From Clostridia bacterium (lineage in GTDB: Bacteria > Bacillota > Clostridia > Oscillospirales > CAG-272): 64,000 bases of DNA. Numbering within the stretch: the stretch's first letter is position 1; each line of letters opens with the position of its first letter. The stretch spans positions 1 through 64,000 of the forward strand of contig JAFVYL010000007.1 of assembly GCA_017508665.1 (NCBI GenBank), given 5' to 3'. The notes under the pieces were generated by a model. The model had not been told where the DNA came from. It saw only the letters and a list, made by a program, of their open reading frames with translations, and searched no databases. The position numbers and the translations under genes were made by a program. This document shows, piece after piece, positions 54,259-62,957 of this stretch.

Positions 54259-54287
54259 ATTATATTATATTCTTAAGAAAATGTCAA
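54259..54287 (-). promoter_or_regulatory. Consensus promoter of the purine operon
   Basis: On the minus strand TTGACA (54282-54287), a 17-base spacer and TATAAT (54259-54264). It gives a leader of about 220 bases to purE that contains the riboswitch. Confidence 0.9.
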
Positions 54288-54519
54288 TAAATTTCCCTAA
54301 TAAAATGCTTACATAATTTTGTATGTATATTGCCGCAAAATTGGAACAATTTGCACAAAACCGTCGAATAATGCGTAAACAAAGGCGCGGAGAAGATTGA
54401 AAAATATGTGTGATTATAGTATAATTTCAATACAGACGCTTGATTTTTCCAAAAAGGATTACCTTTTGATCGCGAAAAACTACCGAAAAGACAAAAACAC
54501 ACAATTTTCTCCTTAGCGG

Positions 54520-54528
54520 TGATATAAT
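54520..54528 (+). promoter_or_regulatory. Extended -10 promoter for the ABC-2 exporter operon
   Basis: TGATATAAT, about 30 bases ahead of the ATPase start, with AAAGGAG following. The -35 is weak. The 54300-54519 stretch upstream holds nothing else that I can support. Confidence 0.55.
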
Positions 54529-54557
54529 CGGTTACATAAAAAGCAAAGGAGAAAAAT

Positions 54558-55286
54558 ATGTACTCGATAGAAACAAATTCTCTGACGAAGAGATACAGAG
54601 ACGTGCTTGCTGTTGACGGCCTTGATCTTAAGGTGCGGGAGGGAGAGCTTTTCTCACTGCTCGGGGTGAACGGTGCCGGCAAGACAACGGCTGTAAAAAT
54701 GCTGAGCTGTCTTGCAGCTCCGAGCTCCGGCGGTGCTTCCGTCGGAGGATATGACCTTTTAAGCGAATCGGAAAAGATAAAGAAGATTATCGCGATATCT
54801 CCTCAGGAGACGGCGGTGGCGCCAAACCTGACGGCAAGAGAGAATCTTGAATTGATATGCGGTGTACACGGCTTCGGCAAGGATAGAGCGAGGGAGAAGA
54901 TCGCCGATCTGTCCGACAGATTCGGACTCTCGGATATTCTCGGCAGAAAAGCGGGGAAGCTGTCAGGAGGCTGGCAGAGGAGACTCAGCATAGCGATGGC
55001 GCTGATAAGCGAGCCGAAAATACTGTTTCTCGACGAGCCGACTCTCGGCCTTGACGTTATTGCAAGGAGTGAATTATGGGATATAATAAGCGATCTCAAG
55101 GGTCGTACAACGGTAATACTCACCACTCACTATATGGAAGAGGCGGAGAAGCTCTCGGATAGAATAGGAATAATGAAGGACGGCAGTCTCCTTACCGTGG
55201 GTACAGCCAAGGAAATTATGGAGATGACCGGCAAGGAAAGATTTGAGGATGCCTTCGTTTCTGTAGTAAGGGGGTGTGGAGTATGA
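54558..55286 (+). CDS. ABC transporter ATP-binding protein
   Basis: A 242-residue ABC ATPase of the ABC-2/drug-exporter class: Walker A GVNGAGKTT (36-44), signature LSGGWQRR, Walker B ILFLDEPTLGLD and the H-loop THYMEEA. It powers the membrane protein encoded next, with which it overlaps by ATGA. Substrate unknown; the family exports antibiotics, lipids or peptides. Confidence 0.93.
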   Translation: MYSIETNSLTKRYRDVLAVDGLDLKVREGELFSLLGVNGAGKTTAVKMLSCLAAPSSGGASVGGYDLLSESEKIKKIIAISPQETAVAPNLTARENLELICGVHGFGKDRAREKIADLSDRFGLSDILGRKAGKLSGGWQRRLSIAMALISEPKILFLDEPTLGLDVIARSELWDIISDLKGRTTVILTTHYMEEAEKLSDRIGIMKDGSLLTVGTAKEIMEMTGKERFEDAFVSVVRGCGV

Positions 55287-56014
55287 GGCTCTTTGCTTTT
55301 TCGAAAAGGTGCGCAAAAGAGATAATCCGCGACCCGATAAACCTCGCATTCGGACTTGGATTTCCCGTAGTTCTTTTGATTTTACTTTCCACTATGCAGT
55401 CCAATATTCCAGTGCCGCTCTTTGAAATAGAGAGCTTAGCTCCGGGCGTTGCGGTGTTCGGTCTGTCGTTTATGACTCTGTTTTCTGCTACGCTTGTGGC
55501 GAAGGATAGGGAAAGCTCGTTTTTACAGAGATTATATACCACACCCCTCAGACCGTGTGAGTTTATCCTCGGATATTTGTTACCTATTATCCCGATATCC
55601 GTATGTCAGAGCGCTGTGTGTTATGCGTTGTCAGTAGCTATCGGCTTGCCCGTATCGGCAAATATTCTTGTGGCCATCCTTGTGATGATACCCATATCCG
55701 TGATGTATATTTCGCTTGGGCTTCTTGTCGGAAGTCTTGTTGGAGTTAAGGCGGTGGGCGGTATCTGCGGCGGACTTTTCACCAATCTTTCCGCTTGGCT
55801 ATCCGGTGTATGGTTCGATCTGTCGCTCGTCGGCGGAGCGTTCGAAACTGCAGCAAAGCTCTTGCCGTTTGCACACGCGGTAGAGCTTGAGCGAGCCATC
55901 ATAAGCGGACAGACAGAGGGGATACTCACTAATTTTGCGGTAGTTATCGGATATGCCGCTATCAGCACAACGGCGGCTGTACTTGTATTTCTCAGACAAA
56001 TGAAAAAACAGTAA
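55283..56014 (+). CDS. ABC-2 type transporter permease
   Basis: A 243-residue membrane protein with six hydrophobic segments in ABC-2 permease order (about 20-40, 52-75, 98-123, 130-155, 162-180, 215-237). The start is the ATG at 55283 in the ATPase stop, after GGGGTGTGGAG. Together with the ATPase it would form an exporter. It is followed 10 bases later by the LytTR regulator, suggesting a regulated resistance or export operon. Confidence 0.88.
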   Translation: MRLFAFSKRCAKEIIRDPINLAFGLGFPVVLLILLSTMQSNIPVPLFEIESLAPGVAVFGLSFMTLFSATLVAKDRESSFLQRLYTTPLRPCEFILGYLLPIIPISVCQSAVCYALSVAIGLPVSANILVAILVMIPISVMYISLGLLVGSLVGVKAVGGICGGLFTNLSAWLSGVWFDLSLVGGAFETAAKLLPFAHAVELERAIISGQTEGILTNFAVVIGYAAISTTAAVLVFLRQMKKQ

Positions 56015-56024
56015 TGGAGAGAAT

Positions 56025-56468
56025 ATGAAATTAAGAATTGTAATAGATAAGGATGCGGAGGAGGAGATCGTTGCCACGGTGCACTCTAACTCACGTTTTA
56101 TCGAGGAAATAGAAAGCCTTGTAAACTCTTATTCGGGTAATTCCGGTGTTGCTGTTTCGGGAGATTACGGCCTATTCACACTCGATTTTGAGAAGATTGA
56201 ATGTATTACAGTCATAGATCGCAAGGTCTATGCTGTTGACGGGGACGGGGTAAAGCACCGTACAAATCAGAGACTCTGCGACCTTGAAAACGCGTTGCCG
56301 TCGTATTTTATCCGCATCAATAAATCGACTATAGCGAACAGAAACCGGATAGCGAAATTTCACACGGTATACAGCGGTGCGGTAGACGCGATATTCAAAT
56401 CGGGATACAGAGATTACGTTTCAAGACGTTGCTTTGCGGAGATCAAAAGGAGGTTGTTGGGAAAATGA
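56025..56468 (+). CDS. LytTR DNA-binding regulator
   Basis: A 147-residue regulator with a short N-terminal alpha/beta part and a C-terminal LytTR domain (about 50-145: FIRINKSTIANRNRIAKF, GYRDYVSRR). It lacks a receiver domain. The pairing with the DUF3021 membrane protein is a known operon in Firmicutes in which the membrane protein restrains the LytTR protein. It lies just after the exporter and probably controls it. Start follows GGAGAGAAT. Confidence 0.9.
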   Translation: MKLRIVIDKDAEEEIVATVHSNSRFIEEIESLVNSYSGNSGVAVSGDYGLFTLDFEKIECITVIDRKVYAVDGDGVKHRTNQRLCDLENALPSYFIRINKSTIANRNRIAKFHTVYSGAVDAIFKSGYRDYVSRRCFAEIKRRLLGK

Positions 56469-56914
56469 GAAGATATATAAAGGAATTCGCGATGCGCGGC
56501 ATGGTTGCCTGCGGATTCGGTCCTGTGATCTGGGTGATAGTATACGCGATACTTAACGCGGTGAGAGTGGTTGAGACGGTATCTGTGGCAAAGGTGGTTA
56601 TAGAGATAATTTCTGTCACCGTGCTTGCCTTTATTGCCGGCGGAATAGGCGTGGTATATAAGATAGAGAAGCTGCCCCTTGTTGCCGCGACTTTCATACA
56701 CGCCCTCACTCTTTATGCTGACTATATCGTAATTTATCTGATGAACGGGTGGCTCGGCAGGGAAATGCTGCCCTTAGTGATATTTACCGTATGCTTCATC
56801 GTAGGATTTGCCGCAATATGGCTCGCGGTATACTTTAGCACTAAGAACAGCGCAAATAAGATAAACGAGCGGCTGAGCAGTTTAAAAGACTTTGAATCTA
56901 AGCAACAAATATAA
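56465..56914 (+). CDS. DUF3021 membrane protein, LytTR partner
   Basis: A 149-residue protein with four membrane helices (about 10-32, 38-60, 67-88, 97-118) of the DUF3021 family, which is nearly always next to a LytTR regulator. The start at 56465 overlaps the LytTR stop by ATGA. It likely acts as anti-regulator. The longer upstream ORF start is a shadow. Confidence 0.85.
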   Translation: MRRYIKEFAMRGMVACGFGPVIWVIVYAILNAVRVVETVSVAKVVIEIISVTVLAFIAGGIGVVYKIEKLPLVAATFIHALTLYADYIVIYLMNGWLGREMLPLVIFTVCFIVGFAAIWLAVYFSTKNSANKINERLSSLKDFESKQQI

Positions 56915-56920
56915 TATTTG

Positions 56921-56955
56921 AGAGCTCTGCCGAAGATCGGAGGGCTCTTTTTTTG
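56921..56955 (+). terminator. Terminator after the LytTR/DUF3021 operon
   Basis: AGAGCTCTGCC / GGAGGGCTCT stem with one wobble and a small bulge, then TTTTTTT. Confidence 0.85.
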
Positions 56956-57026
56956 CATATTTTTCAAAAAGGCTTGATAGGTGTGGTATAATATAAACAG
57001 AAAAGCAAAGAGGAAGGTATGGCGTA

Positions 57027-57659
57027 ATGAAAGAAAAGCATGAAAACGTGACGGAGAATAACGGCTCACCTGAGGGCTCTTTACCGACAGGTGCGCACAG
57101 AGCTGTAGATCCCGGACTCATCGAAAAGGTGACGTCCTTTATTGAAAAATTCTATATTGACGAGATCGTATGCTGTGAGGAGCTCGATCCAGAGATCGGA
57201 TCGGCATCCGATAAGAGTACCGCTCCAATGATGATCATGTGTGAGATGGCTGCCCCTGTGCGCCCGAGATCGTGCGCTCCAAAGTCATTGCGCGGTATTT
57301 TCGACGATATGGACAAAGGGTTTGCCGAAACGCTCTTTTACTACATAGATAAAAAGGGTATAACTGACGTTGAGGCGTACAAGCTCTCAAACGTGGATAA
57401 GAAGACGTTTTCGAAGATAAAATGCAATACGAATTACCGTCCGAGCAAGATTACCGCTGTATCGTTTGCTATAGGTCTGCATCTTTCTATCAGAGAGACG
57501 AACCACCTGCTTCGCACGGCGGGAATGTGTCTTTCGAGATCTAATAAGTTTGACGTGATAATAGAATATTTTATCACTTCGGGCGACTATAAAACGATAT
57601 TTGACGTAAACGACGTGCTTTACGAATTTGATCAGAGTACTCTCGGCACGCTCGAGTGA
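57027..57659 (+). CDS. Helical HTH-like protein paired with a vWA protein
   Basis: A 210-residue protein. The first 95 residues are low-complexity and linker-like with a few short helices (SCAPKSLRG). The C-terminal half (about 95-195) is a compact helical domain, FAETLFYYIDKKGITDVEAYK..., which looks like an XRE-like helix-turn-helix followed by a RxLLRxAG... repeat. I recall the same domain fused to macro-domain proteins in Clostridia. The partner gene downstream encodes a vWA protein. Its role is unknown; DNA or RNA binding is possible. The TATAAT at about 56990 and AGAGGAAGGTATGG precede the start. Confidence 0.7.
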   Translation: MKEKHENVTENNGSPEGSLPTGAHRAVDPGLIEKVTSFIEKFYIDEIVCCEELDPEIGSASDKSTAPMMIMCEMAAPVRPRSCAPKSLRGIFDDMDKGFAETLFYYIDKKGITDVEAYKLSNVDKKTFSKIKCNTNYRPSKITAVSFAIGLHLSIRETNHLLRTAGMCLSRSNKFDVIIEYFITSGDYKTIFDVNDVLYEFDQSTLGTLE

Positions 57660-57699
57660 AAAAAGTCGCTTGTCGGGAGACCTTTTATCCGAAAATAAA

Positions 57700-57708
57700 T
57701 GCTATAAT
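57700..57708 (+). promoter_or_regulatory. Extended -10 for the vWA gene
   Basis: TGCTATAAT about 60 bases ahead of the vWA start suggests a separate promoter in addition to read-through from the upstream gene. Confidence 0.55.
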
Positions 57709-57768
57709 GTGGTCGCAAGGCAGAGAGAAAGCCGAGCGATCACATTTTACTTTATGGAGGATATTACA

Positions 57769-58473
57769 ATGAAAAAGAACGAAGAAACTATCACCGTTGA
57801 CACAGGCATAGAGACGCTGAACAATGACACCGAGCTTGTGTTTATAATCGATCGCAGCGGATCTATGGCAGGATTTGAAAGCGATACGGCGGGCGGATTT
57901 AACTCAATGATCGAGAAGCAAAAGGCGAATGGGACGGGGACGGTATACGTGTCAACCGTGGTTTTTGATAATTACAGCGAGGTAGTGCACGACCGAGTGC
58001 CGATTATGGAGGTGGAGCGCATGACTCCTGAGGACTGCGGGGCGCGTGGATGCACCGCGCTGTATGATGCCATCGGCGGAGCAATAAAGCACATAGGAAA
58101 CGTACATAAATATGCAAGGCGCGAGGACGTGCCCGCTCATACCATCTTCGTTATAACTACCGACGGTATGGAAAACGCGAGCCATAACTTCACAGGAACA
58201 GAGGTGAAGAAAATGATCAAGGACCGCACCGAGAAATACGGTTGGGAATTTATTTTCGTCGCGGCAAATATAGATGCCGCCGATGCTGCAAACGACATCG
58301 GTATCAGAGCCGAGAGGACAGCAAATTACGTTCAATGCGAGGAAGGTATAAAAGCCTGCTATGAAGCTATGGATAACTTTGTAACGATGAAGAGGAGTAA
58401 TCCGAAGATAATGTGTTCCGATACATCTTGGCGAGGCGACCTTGAGAAAAATGAGAAGAAAAAGAAGCGTTAA
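57769..58473 (+). CDS. vWA-domain protein
   Basis: A 234-residue von Willebrand A domain protein. Complete MIDAS: DRSGSMAG (Asp28, Ser30, Ser32), the Thr of GCTALYDA and the Asp of TTDGMENAS. A Lys-rich tail ends it. I start at ATG 57769 after TGGAGG. Such cytoplasmic vWA proteins bind partners through a metal and often go with MoxR ATPases or Ter/stress proteins, neither of which is here. With the HTH protein before it and the SseB-like protein after it, it may form a small regulatory or stress module. Confidence 0.85.
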   Translation: MKKNEETITVDTGIETLNNDTELVFIIDRSGSMAGFESDTAGGFNSMIEKQKANGTGTVYVSTVVFDNYSEVVHDRVPIMEVERMTPEDCGARGCTALYDAIGGAIKHIGNVHKYARREDVPAHTIFVITTDGMENASHNFTGTEVKKMIKDRTEKYGWEFIFVAANIDAADAANDIGIRAERTANYVQCEEGIKACYEAMDNFVTMKRSNPKIMCSDTSWRGDLEKNEKKKKR

Positions 58474-58528
58474 ATGTAAATTATAATTTACATAAAAAGA
58501 TTTAACCGCAAGAGAAAGGAAAAATGAG

Positions 58529-59650
58529 ATGAAATACACGGAGGTGGGATTCCGAGCAGTATATAAAAAGTTTTGTGTCTTTTTGCTCAGTGACGAATTA
58601 AAGGCCGGGGTGAAGGAATATCCCGGCGCGGATGATGCAAACTGCGTTTTGACGTACGGATACATAGACAGAGATGCGGGCGTGACTCTGGAGGTTGTCG
58701 CTTTAGGAGTCGGCGCAGAAGATAACTATTGCTTTTTCGATACAAACGCAAACGCGAGAATGCTTATCAGAATAGAGACGGTAGAAAATGAAGAGTTTTC
58801 GCACTTGAGTAACGAAGGGGACTTAAAAGAGAGATATTCGCAGAAGCTGGAGACACTCAAAGCTTATGATGTTGACGAAGAAATTGAAAGGTCGCGTGAA
58901 ATGCGCGTTTTAGACGTCTCGCGCAACGCCGACTATCCCGATGACGTCATGGTGTATCTGACTCGTAAAGGGCTTGAGCCGGAGGGGTGCTGGACACGCA
59001 TATTCGGACTCGGTGAAAGTTGGATCATGGGCACGCTTCTAAATGAGCCGAATCAACCCTTCGGATATCACATAGGGGAGGCGATAGGCTTTTTCCCGAT
59101 TAAAACCGAGACGGGTAAAGACGTATGCGTTACGGATATGACACCGAGCAAAAGGATCACTGCAGAGGATCTGGCTGACGGAAGTATGCTAAAAGGTGCG
59201 GTGAGCGCATATTACAGAGATCCAAACGAGGATAATTTTTTCGAGATAATTGAGACATTGCGTGACAGCACCGTATTAGTACCGTACAGTATGGTACTGA
59301 TGAAAGAGGATATGGAAAAATTACAGCAAATGCTCTCTGAGTTTGACAGTGATCTATCTTCTCTTATAGGACAGAAATTTCAGAACTCAGAGGATATACT
59401 CATGATTCCGGATATTTTGGAAAGTGAGGGCGAGGAGTACTTCCCGATGTTCTCAAGCGCTGAAGAAATACCGGAGAGTGATGAGCTCTCGTCTATTCTT
59501 TCTATGCACTTTCTTGAAGTTGTGGAGGTTGCGGCAAAGGCAAATGGGGGCGTGGGCATCAGCGTGGTACTCAATCCGTTTACCGATCCGTTTGTTCTTG
59601 ACAAGAAAATTTTTGACATAGTTAAGAACCTAAAGTCCCGCATAGAATAG
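58529..59650 (+). CDS. SseB-like C-terminal domain protein
   Basis: A 373-residue protein. Its N-terminal half (about 1-200) is a mixed domain of unknown family, with a TRKGLEPEGCWTR block. The C-terminal part (about 230-370) matches SseB N-terminal type domains: FFEIIETLRDSTVLVPYS, YFPMFSSAEEIPE, then VVLNPFTDPFVLD. SseB-like domains are found in secretion and immunity contexts, often in small Gram-positive proteins of unknown role. It begins 55 bases after the vWA gene after AAGGAAAAATGAG and ends at a bidirectional terminator. Confidence 0.72.
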   Translation: MKYTEVGFRAVYKKFCVFLLSDELKAGVKEYPGADDANCVLTYGYIDRDAGVTLEVVALGVGAEDNYCFFDTNANARMLIRIETVENEEFSHLSNEGDLKERYSQKLETLKAYDVDEEIERSREMRVLDVSRNADYPDDVMVYLTRKGLEPEGCWTRIFGLGESWIMGTLLNEPNQPFGYHIGEAIGFFPIKTETGKDVCVTDMTPSKRITAEDLADGSMLKGAVSAYYRDPNEDNFFEIIETLRDSTVLVPYSMVLMKEDMEKLQQMLSEFDSDLSSLIGQKFQNSEDILMIPDILESEGEEYFPMFSSAEEIPESDELSSILSMHFLEVVEVAAKANGGVGISVVLNPFTDPFVLDKKIFDIVKNLKSRIE

Positions 59651-59704
59651 TAATAAAAACGGGAAAAAGTAAATTATAATTGTCATATCACTACATAAAC
59701 ACGC

Positions 59705-59740
59705 AAAAAAGCTACGGATTTTCGAATCCGTAGCTTTCTC
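59705..59740. terminator. Bidirectional terminator between SseB-like and malQ genes
   Basis: GCTACGGATT-TTCG-AATCCGTAGC, ten pairs with an A-run at the left and TTTCT at the right. Confidence 0.9.
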
Positions 59741-59741
59741 A

Positions 59742-61253
59742 TTAATTATTGTTTCTTTTTGAGCTTTCGGTCACAGCTCTGACTTTTTCGGTGAATTTTT
59801 CCGTGCGGTAACGGGGAGATATTCTCCACGTCCAGTTGTTCTCTGCGACCGATGGTGTGTTCATTCTGCCTTGCTCGTTGGTTAATTCGAGATAGTCCTG
59901 CATGGGCACGACAACGAGGTTTGCCTTGCTGTTCATAGTGAGGCTTATGAGATCGTATCCTCTTGACTGTCCTTTTATATGGGGGCATTCGCGGTTGAAT
60001 CTCTTAAGCTCATTACCGGATAGATTCTTGCACCAAGACTTTACACAGTCGGAGTCGTGAGAGCCGGGATATGCCACACAGTTTTCGTCCTTGTACATTC
60101 TCGGCAGATACTCGCTGTCGTCGTCAAAGAAGCCAAACTGTAAAAGCTTCATACCCGGGAAAGCAGTATCGGTAAGCAATTCACGTACGTCATCCGTTAT
60201 AAAGCCGAGGTCCTCAGCTATGATTTTAGCTCTTGGGAAGGACTCGCGTATGCTTCTGAAAAGCTCGATTCCAGGAGCGGAGTCCCATTTTCCGCCTCTC
60301 GCGGTGGTGTCACCGTAAGGTATGTTGTAGTATCCCGCAAAGCCTCGGAAATGGTCAATGCGGAGTATATCATACATACCGAATGCGCTCTTAACTCTCT
60401 TTTTCCACCAGGAGAAGCCGTCATTCTTCATCAATTCCCAGTTGTATATCGGGTTGCCCCAGAGCTGACCGTCGGGGGAGTAGCCGTCGGGAGGACAGCC
60501 TGCCACTACCGTGGGATTGAAGTCCTCATCAAGTAAAAATTGCTCGGGGGACTGCCATACGTCCATACTGTCGTGAGCAACGTATATCGGCATATCACCG
60601 ATTATGACTATATTCTGCGTATGGGCGTACATAACGAGTGCTTGCCACTCAACGTAGAATTCAAACTGTATCCACTCCCAGAAGGAACATTCATCCTTGA
60701 AGTCGGAGCGACATTCTCTTGCACGCTTTACGTCCTTGTGCGCGTCAGACCACTCTGTCCAGGATGCAAAATTGTAATGCACCTTGAGAGCCATGAAGAG
60801 CGAGTAGTCGCTTAACCAATGTTTATTTTTCCTAAGATATGTTTTATATGCCTCGCTACTGTCCTCACCGCGCGCGATGAAGCGAGAGTGCGCAAGTCTT
60901 AACACCTTATATCTTGTGGTGAATAGCCAGCCGTAGTCGACACGGTCTCCGTCATATGTGTTTTCTTTAAGCTCACCTATAGTGAGAAGTCCCTTTTTGC
61001 GTAGAATCTCAAGATCTATAAAGTAGGGGTTTCCGGCCACGGACGAGGGCGACTGATAAGGGCTGTCACCGTATGATGTGGGGTTGAGCGGAAGGACCTG
61101 CCAGCACTTTGTCCCCGTGTCCGCGAGGAAGTCGACGAAGTCGTAAGCACTTTTTCCGAACGAGCCGATGCCGTAAGGGGAGGGCAGAGAGCTTATCGGC
61201 ATAAGTATGCCGCTTTTTCTTTTAAAGCCGAAGTTTTTGAGCGAGGTTTTCAT
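59742..61253 (-). CDS. malQ: 4-alpha-glucanotransferase
   Basis: A 503-residue amylomaltase: RKSGILMPISSLPSPYGIG start, WQVLPLNPTSYGDSPYQSPS, catalytic Asp in LRIDHFRGFAGYY, acid Glu in AEDLGF and the GSHDSD late motif. It moves glucan units during starch, glycogen or maltodextrin use. No mal operon partners are near. It starts after an AAATCTATG-like leader with weak ribosome site (GGAGAAATCT). Confidence 0.93.
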   Translation of the reverse strand: MKTSLKNFGFKRKSGILMPISSLPSPYGIGSFGKSAYDFVDFLADTGTKCWQVLPLNPTSYGDSPYQSPSSVAGNPYFIDLEILRKKGLLTIGELKENTYDGDRVDYGWLFTTRYKVLRLAHSRFIARGEDSSEAYKTYLRKNKHWLSDYSLFMALKVHYNFASWTEWSDAHKDVKRARECRSDFKDECSFWEWIQFEFYVEWQALVMYAHTQNIVIIGDMPIYVAHDSMDVWQSPEQFLLDEDFNPTVVAGCPPDGYSPDGQLWGNPIYNWELMKNDGFSWWKKRVKSAFGMYDILRIDHFRGFAGYYNIPYGDTTARGGKWDSAPGIELFRSIRESFPRAKIIAEDLGFITDDVRELLTDTAFPGMKLLQFGFFDDDSEYLPRMYKDENCVAYPGSHDSDCVKSWCKNLSGNELKRFNRECPHIKGQSRGYDLISLTMNSKANLVVVPMQDYLELTNEQGRMNTPSVAENNWTWRISPRYRTEKFTEKVRAVTESSKRNNN

Positions 61254-61572
61254 AGATTTCTCCGTTTGGTTTGCGATATTAATATTCTATCATACGCGCC
61301 CTGTAATGTCAATCGTTGCATAAATAAAACACGTAGAAATATCGGCTATTTATTCGGCTGAAGTTTAAAACAGCACCGATTGCAAGTCTTGTTTTCGAGG
61401 CATCTCATTTTTTGAGAGGAGTGAGAAGAATATTGGTCAGGTAAGGAGTATGTCGAAAACGAGTATTCTCCGTTAATGTCAGCGCGTGTGTGAATAAACC
61501 GCCGGGTATAAAGGTGAAAAAAGACGGGAGCGGACACACATATCCGCTCCTGCCTTTTATAAAAAACTGTTC
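61254..61572 (-). other. Gap between malQ and the acyltransferase gene
   Basis: No gene is supported. The only feature is the terminator at 61516. The rest is a mix of short dispersed inverted repeats such as CGAAAACGAG that I cannot assign. Confidence 0.4.
61516..61553 (-). terminator. Terminator of the acyltransferase gene
   Basis: GGAGCGGA / TCCGCTCC stem; on the minus strand followed by TTTTTT. It sits 20 bases downstream of the acyltransferase stop. Confidence 0.85.
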
Positions 61573-62781
61573 TTACACCATAGCCGTGTCAAGCTTTTCC
61601 GCTCTTTTTCTTTCCATAAGAGCATCAAGGAAGCATACCCACTTAACCGTGAGTCTTTCATCGGGCTGGGGATAAATATAAATGAGCTTGCCTGAGTGGT
61701 AGACGTCAAAGTGCTTGCCGGGTGTTATCGGGAAGGCGCAGATCTTCTCAGGGGTTACGGAGAACTCTATCGGTTCACCGTGCATTACGCCCTTAAGGCG
61801 GAAGGTGTCCTTGTCTATGTATGCTTCACCCTCGCCGGCAAACTCGTCCATGAAGCCGTCGTCACCGCAGCAGCCGAGTCTTACCTTGGATTCTATATGT
61901 CCGTGCTCTGTATCAAGAGAGCTCTGCTGCCATGCGAACCACTCGTTCACACGCTCAAAGGGAGCGTCGTGGAGCTTATAGAAGTTGTCGAGAGTCGCAC
62001 CAAATCCGCACTCACACTTGATGCGGTTGCCCTCGGCAGTAATACCGCCTTCCTTCATACACACGGGGCACTTGAACAGTATTCTGTCAACACCTCTTGC
62101 GATATTATCTGACTTGTATTCAACACCGTCCATAGCGAGCTCGTCGTCGTTATAGATCGCCTTAGCGGTGATATCCTTGATCTCGTCTATGCTCGCGTTC
62201 GCCACTTCGTCAGCTGTGAGTAAAAGCTTTACTGAGGAGTTGATCTTACCTTGACGGCTGTCACCCTTGTCGCGCCACTTCGGGAAGGAAAGATATGCGC
62301 CCTCGGCCTTCCATGAGTAGAGGTTGATACCGAGCTTTTTGACAAGCTCTGCAGTTCCGTCGGTTATGGGGAGAGTACGTCCGTAGCAGGAGAGTCTGCC
62401 CTCGGGGAATATGACGATGACCGAGTTCTCGTTTTTTGCACGCATAATGCTTATTATGGTGGAAACGTCCGCGGAAAACATCTTCTTCGTAATAACCTTC
62501 ATGAGCTTCAAGAGTCTTGCGGTCTTGGGATCGCGCATAAAGTGCTCGCTTACAACGTAAGTCGGGCGGATAGGGTAGAGTGTCAAGGCCGAGAGGATAT
62601 GATCCTGGTCGCAGGTGTGCGTAGCCATCACTATTGCCGGGCCTTTTATATTTTTTGCAACGCTTCTGTCGAATTTAATGCCGTACTTTTTTGTGTACTT
62701 ATGTTTTAAGGCAGCGTATACGAAGAAATAGAGTATCGGGTTTACCTTACCTATCTTCTTTTTTGACTTCTTTTTACTCAT
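61573..62781 (-). CDS. PlsC-like acyltransferase with zinc-ribbon tail
   Basis: A 402-residue protein. The N-terminal half is a 1-acylglycerol-phosphate acyltransferase-like domain: HTCDQD (HX4D, residues about 56-61) and FPEGRLS. The middle carries a Cys-rich ribbon (CPVCMKEGG..., KCECGFGA) with four or more cysteines, and a beta-rich C-terminus follows. It may acylate a phospholipid or another membrane lipid; the ribbon is unusual for PlsC and its role unknown. The start is ATG 62781 after TGGAGTCTGAC. Confidence 0.82.
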   Translation of the reverse strand: MSKKKSKKKIGKVNPILYFFVYAALKHKYTKKYGIKFDRSVAKNIKGPAIVMATHTCDQDHILSALTLYPIRPTYVVSEHFMRDPKTARLLKLMKVITKKMFSADVSTIISIMRAKNENSVIVIFPEGRLSCYGRTLPITDGTAELVKKLGINLYSWKAEGAYLSFPKWRDKGDSRQGKINSSVKLLLTADEVANASIDEIKDITAKAIYNDDELAMDGVEYKSDNIARGVDRILFKCPVCMKEGGITAEGNRIKCECGFGATLDNFYKLHDAPFERVNEWFAWQQSSLDTEHGHIESKVRLGCCGDDGFMDEFAGEGEAYIDKDTFRLKGVMHGEPIEFSVTPEKICAFPITPGKHFDVYHSGKLIYIYPQPDERLTVKWVCFLDALMERKRAEKLDTAMV

Positions 62782-62903
62782 GTCAGACTCCAGTACCGTC
62801 ATATGAATTTAGTCTTGCGAGGTGCTATGTTATATCTCACATTATATCACTTATGCAGGGAACTTGTCAATATTTTATTCATATTTTACGTGCGAGGTAA
62901 GTA

Positions 62904-62932
62904 TTTACATTGTATCTTTTGTGTGGTATAAT
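62904..62932 (+). promoter_or_regulatory. Promoter of the pyroglutamyl peptidase gene
   Basis: TTTACA (62904-62909), 17-base spacer, TATAAT (62927-62932) with TG before it. The start codon is 25 bases downstream. Confidence 0.85.
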
Positions 62933-62957
62933 ACAGAAAAAGACTTGCGAGGGAAAG

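Noticed and set aside
62910..62957. Upstream start for pcp
   Set aside because: It would begin inside the promoter spacer region; ATG at 62958 has the ribosome site and family start.
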